Source: Alphaproteobacteria bacterium
GTDB taxonomy: Bacteria; Pseudomonadota; Alphaproteobacteria; Rhodobacterales; Rhodobacteraceae
Assembly: GCA_030432315.1 (NCBI GenBank)
Contig: JAUIHM010000004.1
Coordinates: 1 to 64,000 of the forward strand
Direction of reading: 5' to 3'
DNA: 64,000 nucleotides
The notes under the pieces were generated by a model, which made no database searches, was not told the origin of the DNA, and worked only from the letters and a program-made list of their open reading frames with translations. The position numbers and the translations under genes were made by a program. Positions 48,952 to 60,154 of the stretch are shown piece by piece (position 1 is the stretch's first letter; the number at the start of each line of letters is the position of its first letter).

Positions 48952-48968
48952 ACCTGCACGGAGAAGAT

Positions 48969-49008
48969 GTATTGCAGGGGTGCAACAGTTATGAATGTCC
49001 TGCAATAC
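48969..49008. promoter_or_regulatory. inverted repeat GTATTGCAGG-N20-CCTGCAATAC
   Basis: Perfect 10-bp arms 48969-48978 and 48999-49008; nested TTGCA-GGGG-TGCAA; TTGACT at 49028 downstream. Confidence 0.55.
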
Positions 49009-49147
49009 TTCATGTTGAAGCAAAGTCTTGACTGCCCTTCCGGTTGTAAGCGTGTTATCGTGCTGAAAACCAACAAATGTTGTCAGACCCGATTCGGTCA
49101 TGGCGCGGTTGAGCAGGACAAGAGTTATGGGGTCTCGAGGCGGATCC

Positions 49148-50380
49148 ATGGGCCAAAATAGCGGCACTGTCTCCGAATCCGGCATTTCGCCGGAATATGC
49201 ACTGGGTGATGAGCTTCGCGGCGAGCGTGCGACCATGGGCAAGACCCTGCTGGACGTACAGCGGGAATTGCGCATCCAGGCGTCGTATATCGCTGCAATT
49301 GAGGATTGTGACGTCTCGGCGTTTCCCAACCCGAGCTTCATTTCCGGCTATGTCCGTTCCTATGCCAGGTATCTGTCGATGCCGCCCGACGCGGTGTTCC
49401 GCAGGTTCTGCGAGGAAAGCGGCTTTCAGGGCTCGAAAACAGCCGGGTCCGCCACCAACCGCGCCACGGGACGCAGCACGCGCAAATCCGGCGCCGAAGC
49501 GCTGTCGTTTCAGCCGAAATATCCACTCTCGGAGGCGCGCGGCAGTGCGTTTTCCGGCGTGCGGCTGTCGGCAATCGGCTCGCTGGGGGTGCTGATCGTT
49601 CTGGTTGGCGGACTCGGGTATGGCGGATGGATGGTTCTGGAGAATATCCAGCGGGTACAGTTTGCGCCGGTCGAGGATCTGCCGCTGGCGGTTGCGGACG
49701 TGGACCTGATGGAAGCGCCAGTTGATGCCGGTCTGGAAGATCCACAATATATCAAGCTTTCCCAGCCGGTTGCCGCCGCTTCCTTGAGTGATCTCTACAG
49801 ACAGCAGGAACTTGAGGTGCCGATCCTGTCGCCGCGTGACGGACCGATCGCCTCGATCGATCCCGATGTGGTCAGGGCTCCGACGGTGCGTCCGATCCAG
49901 GATCTGGTCCGGGCGGCGATGCTGGAGCAGGAGGGGAGCGGCCCGGAACAGAGCGTCGGTTCGCTGGTCGCAGCCTCCTACGCCACCGGCGACGTGCCGG
50001 AAACTGCGCCGGATCCCGTCGACGGCACCGCCGTTTCCGCTCAGGTGACGGTAATCGCGGAACGTGCAGCCTGGATCAGGGTCTATCTCGAAAACGGCAC
50101 GGTGATTTTCGAGCGGATCCTCGAAAAGGGCGAGACCTATACTCCGCCGGAAGGCGTGGGCTCGCCGCTGATCTGGGCCGGCAATTCCGGCTCGGTCTAT
50201 GTCCGTTCCGGCGACGTGCTGCGCGGGCCGTTGGGACGCGGCACCCGGGCGGTTCGGGACGTGTCGCTGGCGCCGGCGGCCATCGCCGAGAGCTTTGAGG
50301 TGGTCAGGGAAGTGCCGGAGGTGATCTCGCAGGCGTTTCCTTCGGATCTTGAGCGGACCGGACCGGTCGTCATTCAGTGA
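49148..50380 (+). CDS. RodZ-like helix-turn-helix membrane protein (DUF4115)
   Basis: LGDELRGERATMGKTLLDVQRELRIQASYIAAIEDCDVSAFPNPSFISGYVRSYARYLSM ... VTVIAERAAWIRVYLENGTVIFERILEKGETYTPP. Confidence 0.88.
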   Translation: MGQNSGTVSESGISPEYALGDELRGERATMGKTLLDVQRELRIQASYIAAIEDCDVSAFPNPSFISGYVRSYARYLSMPPDAVFRRFCEESGFQGSKTAGSATNRATGRSTRKSGAEALSFQPKYPLSEARGSAFSGVRLSAIGSLGVLIVLVGGLGYGGWMVLENIQRVQFAPVEDLPLAVADVDLMEAPVDAGLEDPQYIKLSQPVAAASLSDLYRQQELEVPILSPRDGPIASIDPDVVRAPTVRPIQDLVRAAMLEQEGSGPEQSVGSLVAASYATGDVPETAPDPVDGTAVSAQVTVIAERAAWIRVYLENGTVIFERILEKGETYTPPEGVGSPLIWAGNSGSVYVRSGDVLRGPLGRGTRAVRDVSLAPAAIAESFEVVREVPEVISQAFPSDLERTGPVVIQ

Positions 50381-50474
50381 CGGGTCCGGGCCCGATCCGC
50401 GCGATGGTGGGATGACAAACCCGCCCTGGTGAACTAGGTACGGGCTGAAACATCCTCTACGGATCAGGTGCCGC

Positions 50475-51617
50475 GTGTCCCACAACCCAATACGTCCCTG
50501 GCGGGACATTACCCGCCGCAAGTCCCGGCAGATCATGGTCGGCAACGTTCCGGTGGGCGGCGGCGCGCCGATCACCGTGCAGACCATGACCAACACACTG
50601 ACCACTGATGTCCGCGGCACCATCGACCAGGTGCAGCGGGCCGCGGACGCCGGGGCGGACATCGTCCGCGTGTCGGTGCCCGACGAGGCGTCGAGCCGGG
50701 CACTGAAGGAAATCGTCCGGGAAAGCCCGGTTCCGATCGTTGCCGACATTCACTTCCATTACAGACGCGGCATCGAGGCGGCAGAGGCCGGGGCGGCCTG
50801 CCTGCGGATCAATCCGGGCAACATCGGTTCCGCGGCGCGGGTTCGTGAGGTTATCCAGGCGGCGCGGGATCACGGCTGTTCGATGCGGATCGGGGTGAAT
50901 GCCGGGTCGCTGGAAAAGCATCTGCTGGAAAAATACGGCGAGCCCTGTCCCGATGCGATGGTTGAGAGCGGTCTGGAGCATATCCGTATTCTCGAGGACA
51001 ACGATTTTCACGAATTCAAGATCAGCGTGAAGGCGTCGGACGTGTTCATGGCCGCTGCCGCCTATCAGATGCTGGCCGACGCGACCGATGCACCGATCCA
51101 TCTCGGCATCACCGAGGCGGGCAGTCTGATGGCCGGGACGGTGAAATCGGCGGTTGGTCTGGGGTCGCTGCTCTGGGCCGGGATCGGTGACACGCTGCGG
51201 ATCAGTCTCTCGGCCGATCCGGTCGAGGAGGTGAAGGCCGGGTTCGAGATCCTGAAATCGCTGGGACTGCGGCATCGGGGGGTGAACATCATTTCCTGTC
51301 CGTCCTGTGCGCGGCAGGGGTTTGACGTGATCAGGACCGTCGAAGTGCTGGAGCAGCGGCTGGAACATATCAAGACACCGCTATCGCTTTCGATCATCGG
51401 CTGCGTGGTCAACGGGCCGGGCGAGGCGCTGATGACCGATGTGGGCTTCACCGGCGGCGGCGCGGGATCGGGCATGGTGTACCTGGCGGGCCGTCAGCAC
51501 CACAAACTCGGCAATGCCGGGATGATCGACCATATCGTCGATCTGGTGGAGAAACGCGCGGCGGAAATAGAGGCGGAGACCGCAGCGGAGATTCCGGTGG
51601 GAACCGCCGCGGAGTGA
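50475..51617 (+). CDS. ispG: flavodoxin-dependent (E)-4-hydroxy-3-methylbut-2-enyl-diphosphate synthase
   Basis: [26 protein letters not shown] ... [14 protein letters not shown] ... [13 protein letters not shown]. Confidence 0.97.
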   Translation: MSHNPIRPWRDITRRKSRQIMVGNVPVGGGAPITVQTMTNTLTTDVRGTIDQVQRAADAGADIVRVSVPDEASSRALKEIVRESPVPIVADIHFHYRRGIEAAEAGAACLRINPGNIGSAARVREVIQAARDHGCSMRIGVNAGSLEKHLLEKYGEPCPDAMVESGLEHIRILEDNDFHEFKISVKASDVFMAAAAYQMLADATDAPIHLGITEAGSLMAGTVKSAVGLGSLLWAGIGDTLRISLSADPVEEVKAGFEILKSLGLRHRGVNIISCPSCARQGFDVIRTVEVLEQRLEHIKTPLSLSIIGCVVNGPGEALMTDVGFTGGGAGSGMVYLAGRQHHKLGNAGMIDHIVDLVEKRAAEIEAETAAEIPVGTAAE

Positions 51618-52111
51618 GACGGATTCTGGTTTTTCTGGTTGCGGGCATCGTCGTCGCGCTGCTCGGTGGTGCGGTTTACGTGCGAACCGCGCCGGTTGCC
51701 GTCGAGGACTGGCATGTTGATCCGGTGACGGCGCCAAAGCCTGACACGGACAACGCGTTCCGGGCCGTGCCGGAGGCCATGGGGTCGGAAGGGGTCGATC
51801 TGCGCACGGCGGTCTATCCGGTCGACGCCATGGAGCTTGCCGGGGCGCTCGACCGGGTGGCGCTGTCCGAGCCGGATACGCGCAGGCTCGCCGGCACGCC
51901 CGAAGATCTGTGGGTGACCTATGTTCAGCGCAGCGCGGTGTTCGGCTTTCCGGATTTTGTTTCCGTCAGGGTGTTCCCGGAGGGCGATGGTATGTCCGGG
52001 GTGGCGGTGTTTTCCCGGTCGCGGTATGGCCGCTCCGATCTCGGCGTCAATGGGGTGCGGGTAGAGCGCTGGCTCGCGGCACTGCCTGATCCGGTTGGCC
52101 CGGTGCAGTAG
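51614..52111 (+). CDS. DUF1499 family protein
   Basis: N-terminal [23 protein letters not shown]...[23 protein letters not shown]; start overlaps the ispG stop (GTGA). Confidence 0.8.
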   Translation: MRRILVFLVAGIVVALLGGAVYVRTAPVAVEDWHVDPVTAPKPDTDNAFRAVPEAMGSEGVDLRTAVYPVDAMELAGALDRVALSEPDTRRLAGTPEDLWVTYVQRSAVFGFPDFVSVRVFPEGDGMSGVAVFSRSRYGRSDLGVNGVRVERWLAALPDPVGPVQ

Positions 52112-52165
52112 CCGGCGGTACCGCTTTCTCTTGACCGCCCCCGTCTGATCCAGGAAACCGCATTC

Positions 52166-53221
52166 ATGATCCCGATTGAAAAACTTGGCCAGATAAAGAG
52201 CCGCTTCGAGTTTCTCGAGGCGCAGCTTAACGAGGGGGCGGCGGTTGCCGATCTGGCGGGCGTGTCGCGGGAATATGCGCAGCTGCGTCCGGTGGTCGAG
52301 GAGATCGACCGCTACCTGGACCTGACGCGGGAGGCGGATGAAACCCGTGCCCTGCTGCGCGACCCGGACATGAAGGCACTGGCGGAGGAGGAGCTGTTCC
52401 GGATCCGTCAGGAACTGCCGGAAGTGGAGAAGGCGGTGCAGCTTGCCCTGTTGCCGAAGGATGCGGCGGACGAGCGTTCGGCCATCGTCGAGATCCGGGC
52501 CGGGACCGGTGGTGATGAGGCGGCGCTGTTTGCCGGCGATCTGGCGAGGATGTACCAGCGTCTGGCGGAACTGCGCGGCTGGCGCTGGGAAGTGGTCGAG
52601 GAAGCGGCGACCGAACTCGGCGGCTACCGGGAGCTTGTCGCTGAAGTCAGCGGCAGGGGGGTGTTCGCCGAACTGAAATTTGAATCCGGCGTGCATCGGG
52701 TGCAGCGGGTACCGGTGACGGAATCCGGCGGGCGGATCCATACCTCTGCGGCGACGGTGGCGGTGCTGCCGGAAGCCGAGGAGGTGGATATCGACATCCC
52801 CGCCGAAGATGTCCGCATTGACACGATGCGGGCCTCCGGCGCCGGCGGGCAGCACGTCAATACCACGGATTCGGCGGTGCGGATCACCCATCTGCCGACC
52901 GGCATCGTCGTGACCTCGTCGGAAAAGTCGCAGCACCAGAACCGGGCGAAGGCGATGCAGGTGCTGCGGGCGCGGCTCTATGATCTGGAGCGGCAGCGGC
53001 TGGACGATGCGCGTTCCGCCGACCGCAAGGGGCAGGTCGGGACGGGCGACCGTTCGGAGCGGATCCGCACCTATAATTTCCCTCAGGGCCGGGTGACGGA
53101 CCATCGGATCGGACTGACGCTCTACAAGCTCGAACAGGTGATGCAGGGCGATCTGGATGAACTGATCGGCGGCCTGGTGGCGGCGGATCAGGCGAGCCGG
53201 CTGGCGGAACTCGAGGAATGA
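52166..53221 (+). CDS. prfA: peptide chain release factor 1
   Basis: [28 protein letters not shown] (GGQ) and [19 protein letters not shown] equivalents. Confidence 0.98.
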   Translation: MIPIEKLGQIKSRFEFLEAQLNEGAAVADLAGVSREYAQLRPVVEEIDRYLDLTREADETRALLRDPDMKALAEEELFRIRQELPEVEKAVQLALLPKDAADERSAIVEIRAGTGGDEAALFAGDLARMYQRLAELRGWRWEVVEEAATELGGYRELVAEVSGRGVFAELKFESGVHRVQRVPVTESGGRIHTSAATVAVLPEAEEVDIDIPAEDVRIDTMRASGAGGQHVNTTDSAVRITHLPTGIVVTSSEKSQHQNRAKAMQVLRARLYDLERQRLDDARSADRKGQVGTGDRSERIRTYNFPQGRVTDHRIGLTLYKLEQVMQGDLDELIGGLVAADQASRLAELEE

Positions 53222-54057
53222 GCGCAGGGCTGGTGCGGGACCTGCTGCGGCAGGGCACCGAGCGGCTGCGGGCGGCGGGGATACCGGACCCGGCACGGGA
53301 TGCGCGGCTGCTGTTGGCGGAGGCCCTTGGAGTGGCCGGAGGGTCGCTTGGGGGCAAATCGTCGGATGGCGTGACTGCTGCGGAGGCGGTTCGTTTTGAG
53401 GACCTGGTCGGCCAGCGAGTGCGGTTTCGTCCGGTGTCGCAGATTCTGGGCAGACGGGCGTTCTGGAAGCATGAGTTTCAGGTCACCGGGGCGGTGCTCG
53501 ACCCGCGCCCGGAGACGGAGCTGCTGGTGGAACTGGCTTTGGAAAGCGCAGCGGCGCGGCGGATTCTCGATCTCGGTACCGGGTCCGGGGCGATCATTCT
53601 CAGCCTGCTGCACGATCTGCCGGAGGCGTCGGGAGTCGGCGGGGATGTCAGCGCCGAGGCGCTCGAAGTGGCGCGGGCCAATGCGCAGGCGCTGGGGCTT
53701 TCGGATCGTGTGGCGTTCGTGCGGTCGGACTGGTTCAGCAACATCGACGGAGAATTCGATCTTGTGGTCTGCAATCCGCCCTACATCTCCGAAACCGAAA
53801 TGGCGGACCTGTCGCGGGACGTGCGCGACTGGGAGCCGCATGTGGCGCTGACCCCGGGTGTGACCGGTGTTGAAGCCTATGAACGCATTGCCTCGGAACT
53901 TCGGCGGTTCATGGCGCCTGGCGGCCGGGCCCTGTTCGAAATCGGCGCGGATCAGGGGCAGAGTGTTGGGCGGATCCTGTCGCAATCCAGCGGCGGCGAG
54001 GTCCGTTTGTACCGGGATTTGAACGGTTGTGACCGAATAATAGAGTTAAAATTGTAG
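53218..54057 (+). CDS. prmC: peptide chain release factor N5-glutamine methyltransferase
   Basis: [31 protein letters not shown]; coupled to prfA. Confidence 0.97.
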   Translation: MSAGLVRDLLRQGTERLRAAGIPDPARDARLLLAEALGVAGGSLGGKSSDGVTAAEAVRFEDLVGQRVRFRPVSQILGRRAFWKHEFQVTGAVLDPRPETELLVELALESAAARRILDLGTGSGAIILSLLHDLPEASGVGGDVSAEALEVARANAQALGLSDRVAFVRSDWFSNIDGEFDLVVCNPPYISETEMADLSRDVRDWEPHVALTPGVTGVEAYERIASELRRFMAPGGRALFEIGADQGQSVGRILSQSSGGEVRLYRDLNGCDRIIELKL

Positions 54058-54262
54058 ATATGGCGGTGTTTTCGTCAGCTTTTGGCTTGTCAATACGGAT
54101 AACCCGGCTATAAACTCGAAACATACCGCCGCAGGAGCGCCACTGTTATGTGAAGCGCGGGGCGGTTTCAGAAGTGCACTGACACATGGCCCGGTGGGAC
54201 GCGGTTCTTTTGAGCGGCGGCCCCGGCCAGCAAAGCCATAAAATTGGCAGAAACTCCTAGGC

Positions 54263-55015
54263 ATGAGACCATCGAACAAGTCACGTTCAAGAAACAAGTC
54301 GAACAACAATAACGGCAACAACGGCCAGCGCCGCAGTGCGGGAAACGTCATCAACAGGGTTTTTGACAGTTCCGGACCGGACGGCAAGGTGCGCGGCACG
54401 CCGCAGCAGATCATCGACAAATACAATCTGCTTGCAAGGGATGCGCAGCTTTCCGGCGACAGGGTGGCCGGTGAAAACCATCTGCAGCATGCCGAGCATT
54501 ACAACCGGCTGTTGGGTGAGGCTCTGCGGCAGCAGCAGGAACAGCGCCAGCAGCAGGACCAGCAGCGCGACGAGCAGCAGCAGCAGCGTGAGGAGCGTTC
54601 CCAGCGGGATGGTCAGCGCAATGACGACGGGCAGCCGCAGCAGAAACAGCAGCACCAGCCGCAGCCGCAACAGGACAGCCCGCAGGCCACCGGATCCGGT
54701 CTGACAACCATCGATCCGCGCGAGGATGACAGCGCGTCCGGTCCGGTGGATACGCCGGAGAGCCGTGGCGAGCGGCCAACCCAGCGTGCGGTGCCGCATT
54801 ATCAGAACGGCGACGCCGGTTCTTCGCAGACGCCCGTATCGTCTGACGTGCAGGTGCCTCCGGTGCCGAACGGCAGTGAAAGCACCGCCGGCCAGGATGT
54901 GCCCGCAGATGCGACAGCGGAAGCTCCGGCGAAGAAACCGCGCCGGCCGCGCGCTCCGCGCAAGCCGCGTGCGCCAAAGGAAAACACCGATACTGCCGCA
55001 CCTGTCACCGAGTAG
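54263..55015 (+). CDS. DUF4167 family protein with Q-rich tail
   Basis: NNGNNGQRRSAGNVINRVFDSSGPDGKVRGTPQQIIDKYNLLARDAQLSGDRVAGENHLQHAEHYNRLL. Confidence 0.9.
   Translation: MRPSNKSRSRNKSNNNNGNNGQRRSAGNVINRVFDSSGPDGKVRGTPQQIIDKYNLLARDAQLSGDRVAGENHLQHAEHYNRLLGEALRQQQEQRQQQDQQRDEQQQQREERSQRDGQRNDDGQPQQKQQHQPQPQQDSPQATGSGLTTIDPREDDSASGPVDTPESRGERPTQRAVPHYQNGDAGSSQTPVSSDVQVPPVPNGSESTAGQDVPADATAEAPAKKPRRPRAPRKPRAPKENTDTAAPVTE
54525..54680 (+). repeat. CAG-rich low-complexity tract encoding poly-Q region
   Basis: QQQEQRQQQDQQRDEQQQQREERSQRDGQRNDDGQPQQKQQHQPQPQQ within the DUF4167 protein. Confidence 0.75.
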
Positions 55016-55168
55016 GCGTCGCGGTGCCGGCCGCTTCCGGAATGGGGGCGTCGGCCAATAACGCCGGGACTGCTCCCGGGTGAGTGCCGCGCCCATCGGC
55101 AGGGCCGGGTCGCAACCTGGCTTCCGTAACGGTTTTCGGCCAGTTGCCCCGTGCAGGGAAAGGTGCGG

Positions 55169-56053
55169 TCAGCTTTCGCGGTCCGGGGTCGAAAGTTCTC
55201 CACCGTACTGACCGCTTTCCAGCAGGCGGCTGAGGGTACAGAAACCTTCGAGTGAGATCTGTTCCGCGCGTTCGGTCGGAGCGATCCCCGCCGCGACCAG
55301 CAGGTCTTCGGCTGCGGGGGTCAGGGATTTGAGGCTGCTGCGGAGCATCTTGCGCCGCTGGCCGAATGCGGCGGCTGTCACGCGTGACAGCACGGTCGCG
55401 GACGCGGGGAAACGCGGCGTGTGGAGTGTTTCGAAATGCACCACGGCGCTGTTGACCTTCGGGGGTGGGGTGAAGGCGCGCGCCGGCAGTTCCATGACGA
55501 TCTTCGGCGCGCTGCGCCACTGGCACAGAATGGCGAGCCGGCCCCAGGATTTCGAGCCGGGGGTCGCGGTAATGCGCTCGGCGACTTCTTTTTGAAACAT
55601 CAGCGTAAGGCTTGACCAGTAAGGCGGCCATGCAGGTGGGCTGAGCCAGCGGATCAGCAGTTCGGTGCCGATGTTGTAGGGCAGGTTTGCAACCACCCGC
55701 ACCGGGTCGGTCAGGAGACGGCGCGGATCGAAGGTCATTGCGTCGTCGGCGACAATCTGCAGCCGACCGGGGTAGGCAGCGGCGATTTCCTCCAGCGCCG
55801 GGATGCAGCGGCTGTCGCGTTCGACCGCGGTGACCCTGCGTGCGCCCTCCATCAGCAGACCGCGGGTCAGCCCGCCTGGCCCGGGTCCGATTTCCAGTAC
55901 GTCGCACCGGCTCAGATCCCCGGCGCGACGGGCAATCTTGCGGGTGATGTTGAGGTCGAGCAGGAAGTTCTGCCCCAGTGACTTGCGTGCGCTCAGCCCG
56001 TGGGTGCCGATGACCTCCGCGAGGGATGGCAGGCCGTCCGAAGCGCCGGTCAT
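55169..56053 (-). CDS. rsmA: 16S rRNA (adenine1518/1519-N6)-dimethyltransferase
   Basis: [24 protein letters not shown] ... [14 protein letters not shown] ... [18 protein letters not shown]. Confidence 0.97.
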   Translation of the reverse strand: MTGASDGLPSLAEVIGTHGLSARKSLGQNFLLDLNITRKIARRAGDLSRCDVLEIGPGPGGLTRGLLMEGARRVTAVERDSRCIPALEEIAAAYPGRLQIVADDAMTFDPRRLLTDPVRVVANLPYNIGTELLIRWLSPPAWPPYWSSLTLMFQKEVAERITATPGSKSWGRLAILCQWRSAPKIVMELPARAFTPPPKVNSAVVHFETLHTPRFPASATVLSRVTAAAFGQRRKMLRSSLKSLTPAAEDLLVAAGIAPTERAEQISLEGFCTLSRLLESGQYGGELSTPDRES

Positions 56054-57039
56054 GTGCCGGCCCCGCGGCGCAGCCCCATGTCGCGGGCAAGCCGCAGTGC
56101 CGCGATCAGGCTCGAGGGATTGGCGCGGCCGGTTCCGGCAATGTCGTAGGCGGTGCCGTGGTCCGGCGAGGTGCGGACGAAATCGAGACCGAGGGTGACA
56201 TTGACACCACCGTCGAAATCCAGCGTCTTGATCGGGATCAGCGCCTGGTCGTGATACATGCAGATTGCCACGTCGCAGGTCGCGCGGGCGGCGGGATGGA
56301 ACATGGTGTCGGCGGAATGCGGGCCGGTGACGACGTGGCCTTCGGCCCGCAGCCGCGCAACGACCGGGGCAATGATGTCGCGATCCTCGGTGCCCAGCAT
56401 GCCCTCCTCTCCGGCATGGGGGTTGAGACCGGCAACGGCGATCCGTGGTGCCGCGAAGCCGAAATCGACCCGCAGGCTGGCCGCTGTGACGCGGATGGTC
56501 TGCTCAAGCAGGTCGGCGGTGAGGGCGCGGGGAACCTCTGCGAGCGGAATGTGGATGGTTACGGGCACGACCCGCAGCAGCGGCGAGGCCAGCATCATCA
56601 CTGCCAGCGGCGCATCGCAGAGACGGGCAAGGTATTCGGTATGTCCGGGGAAGGCGAAACCCGCACCGGTCCTGAGCTGGTTCTTGTTGATCGGGTTGGT
56701 GGTGAGGGCGAGCGCGGCGCCGCTGCGGACCAGTTCGACGCCAAGGCGGATGCATTCGACCGTTGCCGCCGCGTTCCGCGGATCCGGTCGGCCTGCGGGT
56801 GCGGCATGGGGAAGCTGTACATCCAGGACGGGAAGCGCCTCGGAGCACTGGCCCGCCGCCTCTTCGATGCGGTGGATCCGGCGCACCGGAATACCGGAAG
56901 GAGCGGCGAGCCCTGCGACATGGTCAAACCCGCCGATCAGGGCCATCGGCACTTCCTGATGCAGTGCGGTCCAGGCCTGCAGGGCAAGTTCGCCGCCGAT
57001 CCCGGACGGATCTCCCAGCGTCAGGGCAACCGGTTTCAT
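56050..57039 (-). CDS. pdxA: 4-hydroxythreonine-4-phosphate dehydrogenase
   Basis: [18 protein letters not shown] ... [11 protein letters not shown] ... [16 protein letters not shown] ... [43 protein letters not shown]. Confidence 0.96.
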   Translation of the reverse strand: MKPVALTLGDPSGIGGELALQAWTALHQEVPMALIGGFDHVAGLAAPSGIPVRRIHRIEEAAGQCSEALPVLDVQLPHAAPAGRPDPRNAAATVECIRLGVELVRSGAALALTTNPINKNQLRTGAGFAFPGHTEYLARLCDAPLAVMMLASPLLRVVPVTIHIPLAEVPRALTADLLEQTIRVTAASLRVDFGFAAPRIAVAGLNPHAGEEGMLGTEDRDIIAPVVARLRAEGHVVTGPHSADTMFHPAARATCDVAICMYHDQALIPIKTLDFDGGVNVTLGLDFVRTSPDHGTAYDIAGTGRANPSSLIAALRLARDMGLRRGAGT

Positions 57040-57959
57040 TTCCGGACGATGTCTGCGTCGCTGACCAGTTCCTGCATGAAGCCGTCGCCAAACGCGGTGA
57101 TCCGCTCGGAGAAAATTTGCAGGCGCAGCCGCTCGCGGACTTCGAACACGTCCTGTTCGGTGGTCAGCGTCGGGTATTCGTTTCTGATTTCGACCACTTT
57201 CAGGATGATCAGACCGCCGGTAATGGGAACCGGCGCGGCGACCTGGCCGGCCTTCATGCCTTCGACCCGCGCACGGATGTCCGGTGGCATCTGGTTGATC
57301 GGCATTTCCGGAATCAGCCCGCCGTTTTCCGCCGTGGGGCTGCGGCTGAACTGAAAGGCGGCGGTGGCGAAGTCGGCGCCCTGATTGAGCTGCCGCACCA
57401 GTTCCCGGGCAAGGGCGGCCGTTTCCGCCTCGCCGCGTTCGGCATAGGGCAGGGCAATTTCAGCAAGCACATAGACCTGGGACGGCGTGTTGCGGTATTT
57501 CTGCAGTGCCCGGTCGACATCTGCTTCGTCCGGTTCGGACAGGCTGCGAAAGCGTGCAGCGAGCAGTTCGCGCCAGACCAGCCCGGCCTCGACGAAATCG
57601 TCCATGGTCTGGCGGTCGATGTCGCGCTCTTCGAGGATCTCCAGCACCTGGTCGATGCTCAGACCGCGCTGCTGGCCAAACTCCTCGACCCCGGCGAAGA
57701 TCGCATCTTCGGGAAGTTCCAGGCCGAAGCGCGCGGCAAGCTGGACCTTGATGCGGTCCTCGGTCAGCTGTTGTGTGGCGAGGGACCGCACGTCGTCGGT
57801 GGCGCCGAGCGCCCCGAGCAGTCGTTCGCGCTGGGTGATGTCGTATTCGGTGATGGCTTCGCCATTCACCGTCATCACGGCGTCGTACGGATTGGCCGCC
57901 AGCGCCGTGACTCCGGTCAGCGCAGACAGGACGGCCAGACATCCGAGGAGTTTCCGCAA
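57036..57959 (-). CDS. surA: SurA-type peptidylprolyl isomerase
   Basis: Signal peptide; NPYDAVMTVNGEAITEYDITQRERLL ... ADFATAAFQFSRSPTAENGGLIPEMPINQMPPDIRARVEGMKAGQ parvulin domain. Confidence 0.88.
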   Translation of the reverse strand: MRKLLGCLAVLSALTGVTALAANPYDAVMTVNGEAITEYDITQRERLLGALGATDDVRSLATQQLTEDRIKVQLAARFGLELPEDAIFAGVEEFGQQRGLSIDQVLEILEERDIDRQTMDDFVEAGLVWRELLAARFRSLSEPDEADVDRALQKYRNTPSQVYVLAEIALPYAERGEAETAALARELVRQLNQGADFATAAFQFSRSPTAENGGLIPEMPINQMPPDIRARVEGMKAGQVAAPVPITGGLIILKVVEIRNEYPTLTTEQDVFEVRERLRLQIFSERITAFGDGFMQELVSDADIVRK

Positions 57960-57981
57960 TTTCCGTCCTCCGTGCGACAGA

Positions 57982-60117
57982 CTATATTCCGCTCAGCGTA
58001 CAGGTCCGGCTTGGCCAGTCCTCGACGCCCTTGTTTCCCAGACCCGCGAGCCGCACTACGAAACTCACGGATGTGGAGGGCGGCACATTAACCGACGAGG
58101 TGAACCTGCGCGAGACAGAAAGATCAAATTCCGCACATTCATTGCCGTAGGTTATTCCGCCTTCAGCCTTCAGGCTGCTGCCCGTGGCCATATCATACCG
58201 CCACAGCCCGCGCACGTCCCAGTTGCGGTGAACCCTGTAGCTCGCCTCGAGGCCGAATTCGTTGGTTTCCGGCTGGTCGCCGAGCGTGGGATTGCTGTCG
58301 TCCTCGGCGAGAAAGGTATAGCCGGCGCCGACGTAACCCCAGTCGGCGTCGTGGTAGAGGGCGAACTCGTTGCGTCGGATCTTCATGTCTGTCTCCACCA
58401 GCGCCCGGTTGGTCACCGTCAGGCCGGAGTCGAAATTCAGCGCGACCGAGCCGACAAAGTCCGACTGCGGCCCCTGAAGGCCGGAACCAGCGGGAAATGC
58501 CTCGTCAGCTTCGGCGCGAAGGATCTGGCCGAGTGTCAGGCCCATCGACCATCCGGCAGGGTCGTAGCGGGTGTAGCGGACGCCAAGGTTAGCCCGAAGC
58601 CCGGTCTCTACCGCATCGCGCCCCGGAAAGCGGTCGAGTGAAAACAGGTTTGTTTCATCGAGTTCCGGCAGGCGGCTGTCCTCGTTCGGAACCGACTCGG
58701 CTCCCCAGATTTTGGAGTAGAGCACCTGGGCGATCGGTTCGATCACATGGGAGGCACGGCCGCCGGCCCGCAGCAGCGGCCAGCGCAGGTCGATGCCGAA
58801 GTTGGGATAGATACGGGAGAGGATGCCGTCGTCGAATTCGGGATTGTCCCAGACCTGGTAGGCGTCGACGTCGGCGCCGGCGAAGGTGCGCGCCTGGATT
58901 CCCACGGGACCGGTGGATGTGCGGTTCCACTGCATCCCGCCGCCCATGCGGAACATTTTCTCGCCGACGTTGCGCGTGACGCCGAGAGCTTCCGCAAGCA
59001 CCTCGTAGCGACCGCCAATGCCGGGCATCGGCTGGGCAAGCTGGTAGCGGAACGTCGGCAGGATCAGCGGAACCGTATCCTGGTTTTCACCGTCGCGCAG
59101 GGTCTGGAAGTTGAGGGCGGTGAGTTCGGTGTATTCGTTCAGCCGCGAGCGGGAGATGCTGGCTTCGCTGGTGAGGCGGTCGGCGTCGGAATAGTCGAAC
59201 TGCTGCAGGAAGCTCTTGTCGCTGGCCCGTTCAAAGTCAAACTCGGCGGTAAATCCGTGGCGGAGCGCGAATGACCCGTTCCCCGACCAGGCGCCGCGGC
59301 CGCTGTCGCCCTGACCGTCGGAAATGGCCAGGACCGCGCCAAGATCGAAGCCGCCGTTGCTGAAGCGCTTGCGGTATTCGCCTTCCAGCAGGAACGCTCC
59401 GCCGGTGCTGATGAAAGGCGTCACCGTGGCGTCACTTTCGTCGTCGATGGCCCAGTAATAGGGGATCTGAAGCCCGGTGCCGTAGATCTCGGACTGGTTG
59501 TATTCCGGCAGCAGGAAGCCGCTGGCGCGGGTGACCGCCGGGTCCGGGATGCTGGCCTGCGGCAACCAGGCGATCGGAACACCGAAGGCGAGGAAAGTCG
59601 CATCTTCGAGGTAGATGCGCTGATCGAGTTCGTCGCGGGTGATCCTGCGGGCGCGGATCGACCAGGTCGGGCGCGGGTTTTCCTCGCAGATCATGCAGGA
59701 GGTGGCGATGGTGTTGTGCAGGACCGTGAACCGGTCGTCGATGCGCTGTGCCTCGGCCGCCGCCATCTGCAGTTCCCCGGCGATCAGCAGACGCGCTCCA
59801 GAGATCAGCCCGGCCGCGAGGTCGGGGGAGAGGGACGCGCCGTCGGCCAGAAACACGGTGCCGCCCGGATCGGTCAGGGTGACGGGACCGGTGGCACTGA
59901 TGCGGTCTGCATTGCGGTCGTAGCTCACCGACGCGGCCTTGAGCACCCTGCCGTCGTAGAACACCTCCACATTGCCGGTGGCGGTCAGGATGTCGGTTTC
60001 CCCGTCATAGCTGACGGTATCGGCAATCAGACTGGCCGGGGCGGGGGTCTGGGCAAAGAGGTCGCCCGGCAGGGGAGCGAGGGTAAGCAACACCAGCGCC
60101 AGCACCAGACGGAGCAT
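57982..60117 (-). CDS. lptD: LPS-assembly protein LptD
   Basis: Signal peptide; OstA-like SLIADTVSYDGETDILTATGNVEVFYDGRVLKAASVSYDRNADRI; DFDLSVSRRFTSS beta-barrel end. Confidence 0.94.
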   Translation of the reverse strand: MLRLVLALVLLTLAPLPGDLFAQTPAPASLIADTVSYDGETDILTATGNVEVFYDGRVLKAASVSYDRNADRISATGPVTLTDPGGTVFLADGASLSPDLAAGLISGARLLIAGELQMAAAEAQRIDDRFTVLHNTIATSCMICEENPRPTWSIRARRITRDELDQRIYLEDATFLAFGVPIAWLPQASIPDPAVTRASGFLLPEYNQSEIYGTGLQIPYYWAIDDESDATVTPFISTGGAFLLEGEYRKRFSNGGFDLGAVLAISDGQGDSGRGAWSGNGSFALRHGFTAEFDFERASDKSFLQQFDYSDADRLTSEASISRSRLNEYTELTALNFQTLRDGENQDTVPLILPTFRYQLAQPMPGIGGRYEVLAEALGVTRNVGEKMFRMGGGMQWNRTSTGPVGIQARTFAGADVDAYQVWDNPEFDDGILSRIYPNFGIDLRWPLLRAGGRASHVIEPIAQVLYSKIWGAESVPNEDSRLPELDETNLFSLDRFPGRDAVETGLRANLGVRYTRYDPAGWSMGLTLGQILRAEADEAFPAGSGLQGPQSDFVGSVALNFDSGLTVTNRALVETDMKIRRNEFALYHDADWGYVGAGYTFLAEDDSNPTLGDQPETNEFGLEASYRVHRNWDVRGLWRYDMATGSSLKAEGGITYGNECAEFDLSVSRRFTSSVNVPPSTSVSFVVRLAGLGNKGVEDWPSRTCTLSGI

Positions 60118-60154
60118 GCCGCGGCGGCGCCGGGCCGGCTGGTTGCAGCAGACC

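Noticed and set aside
51494-53296. 600-aa minus-strand ORF opposite prfA
   Set aside because: Antisense shadow ORF
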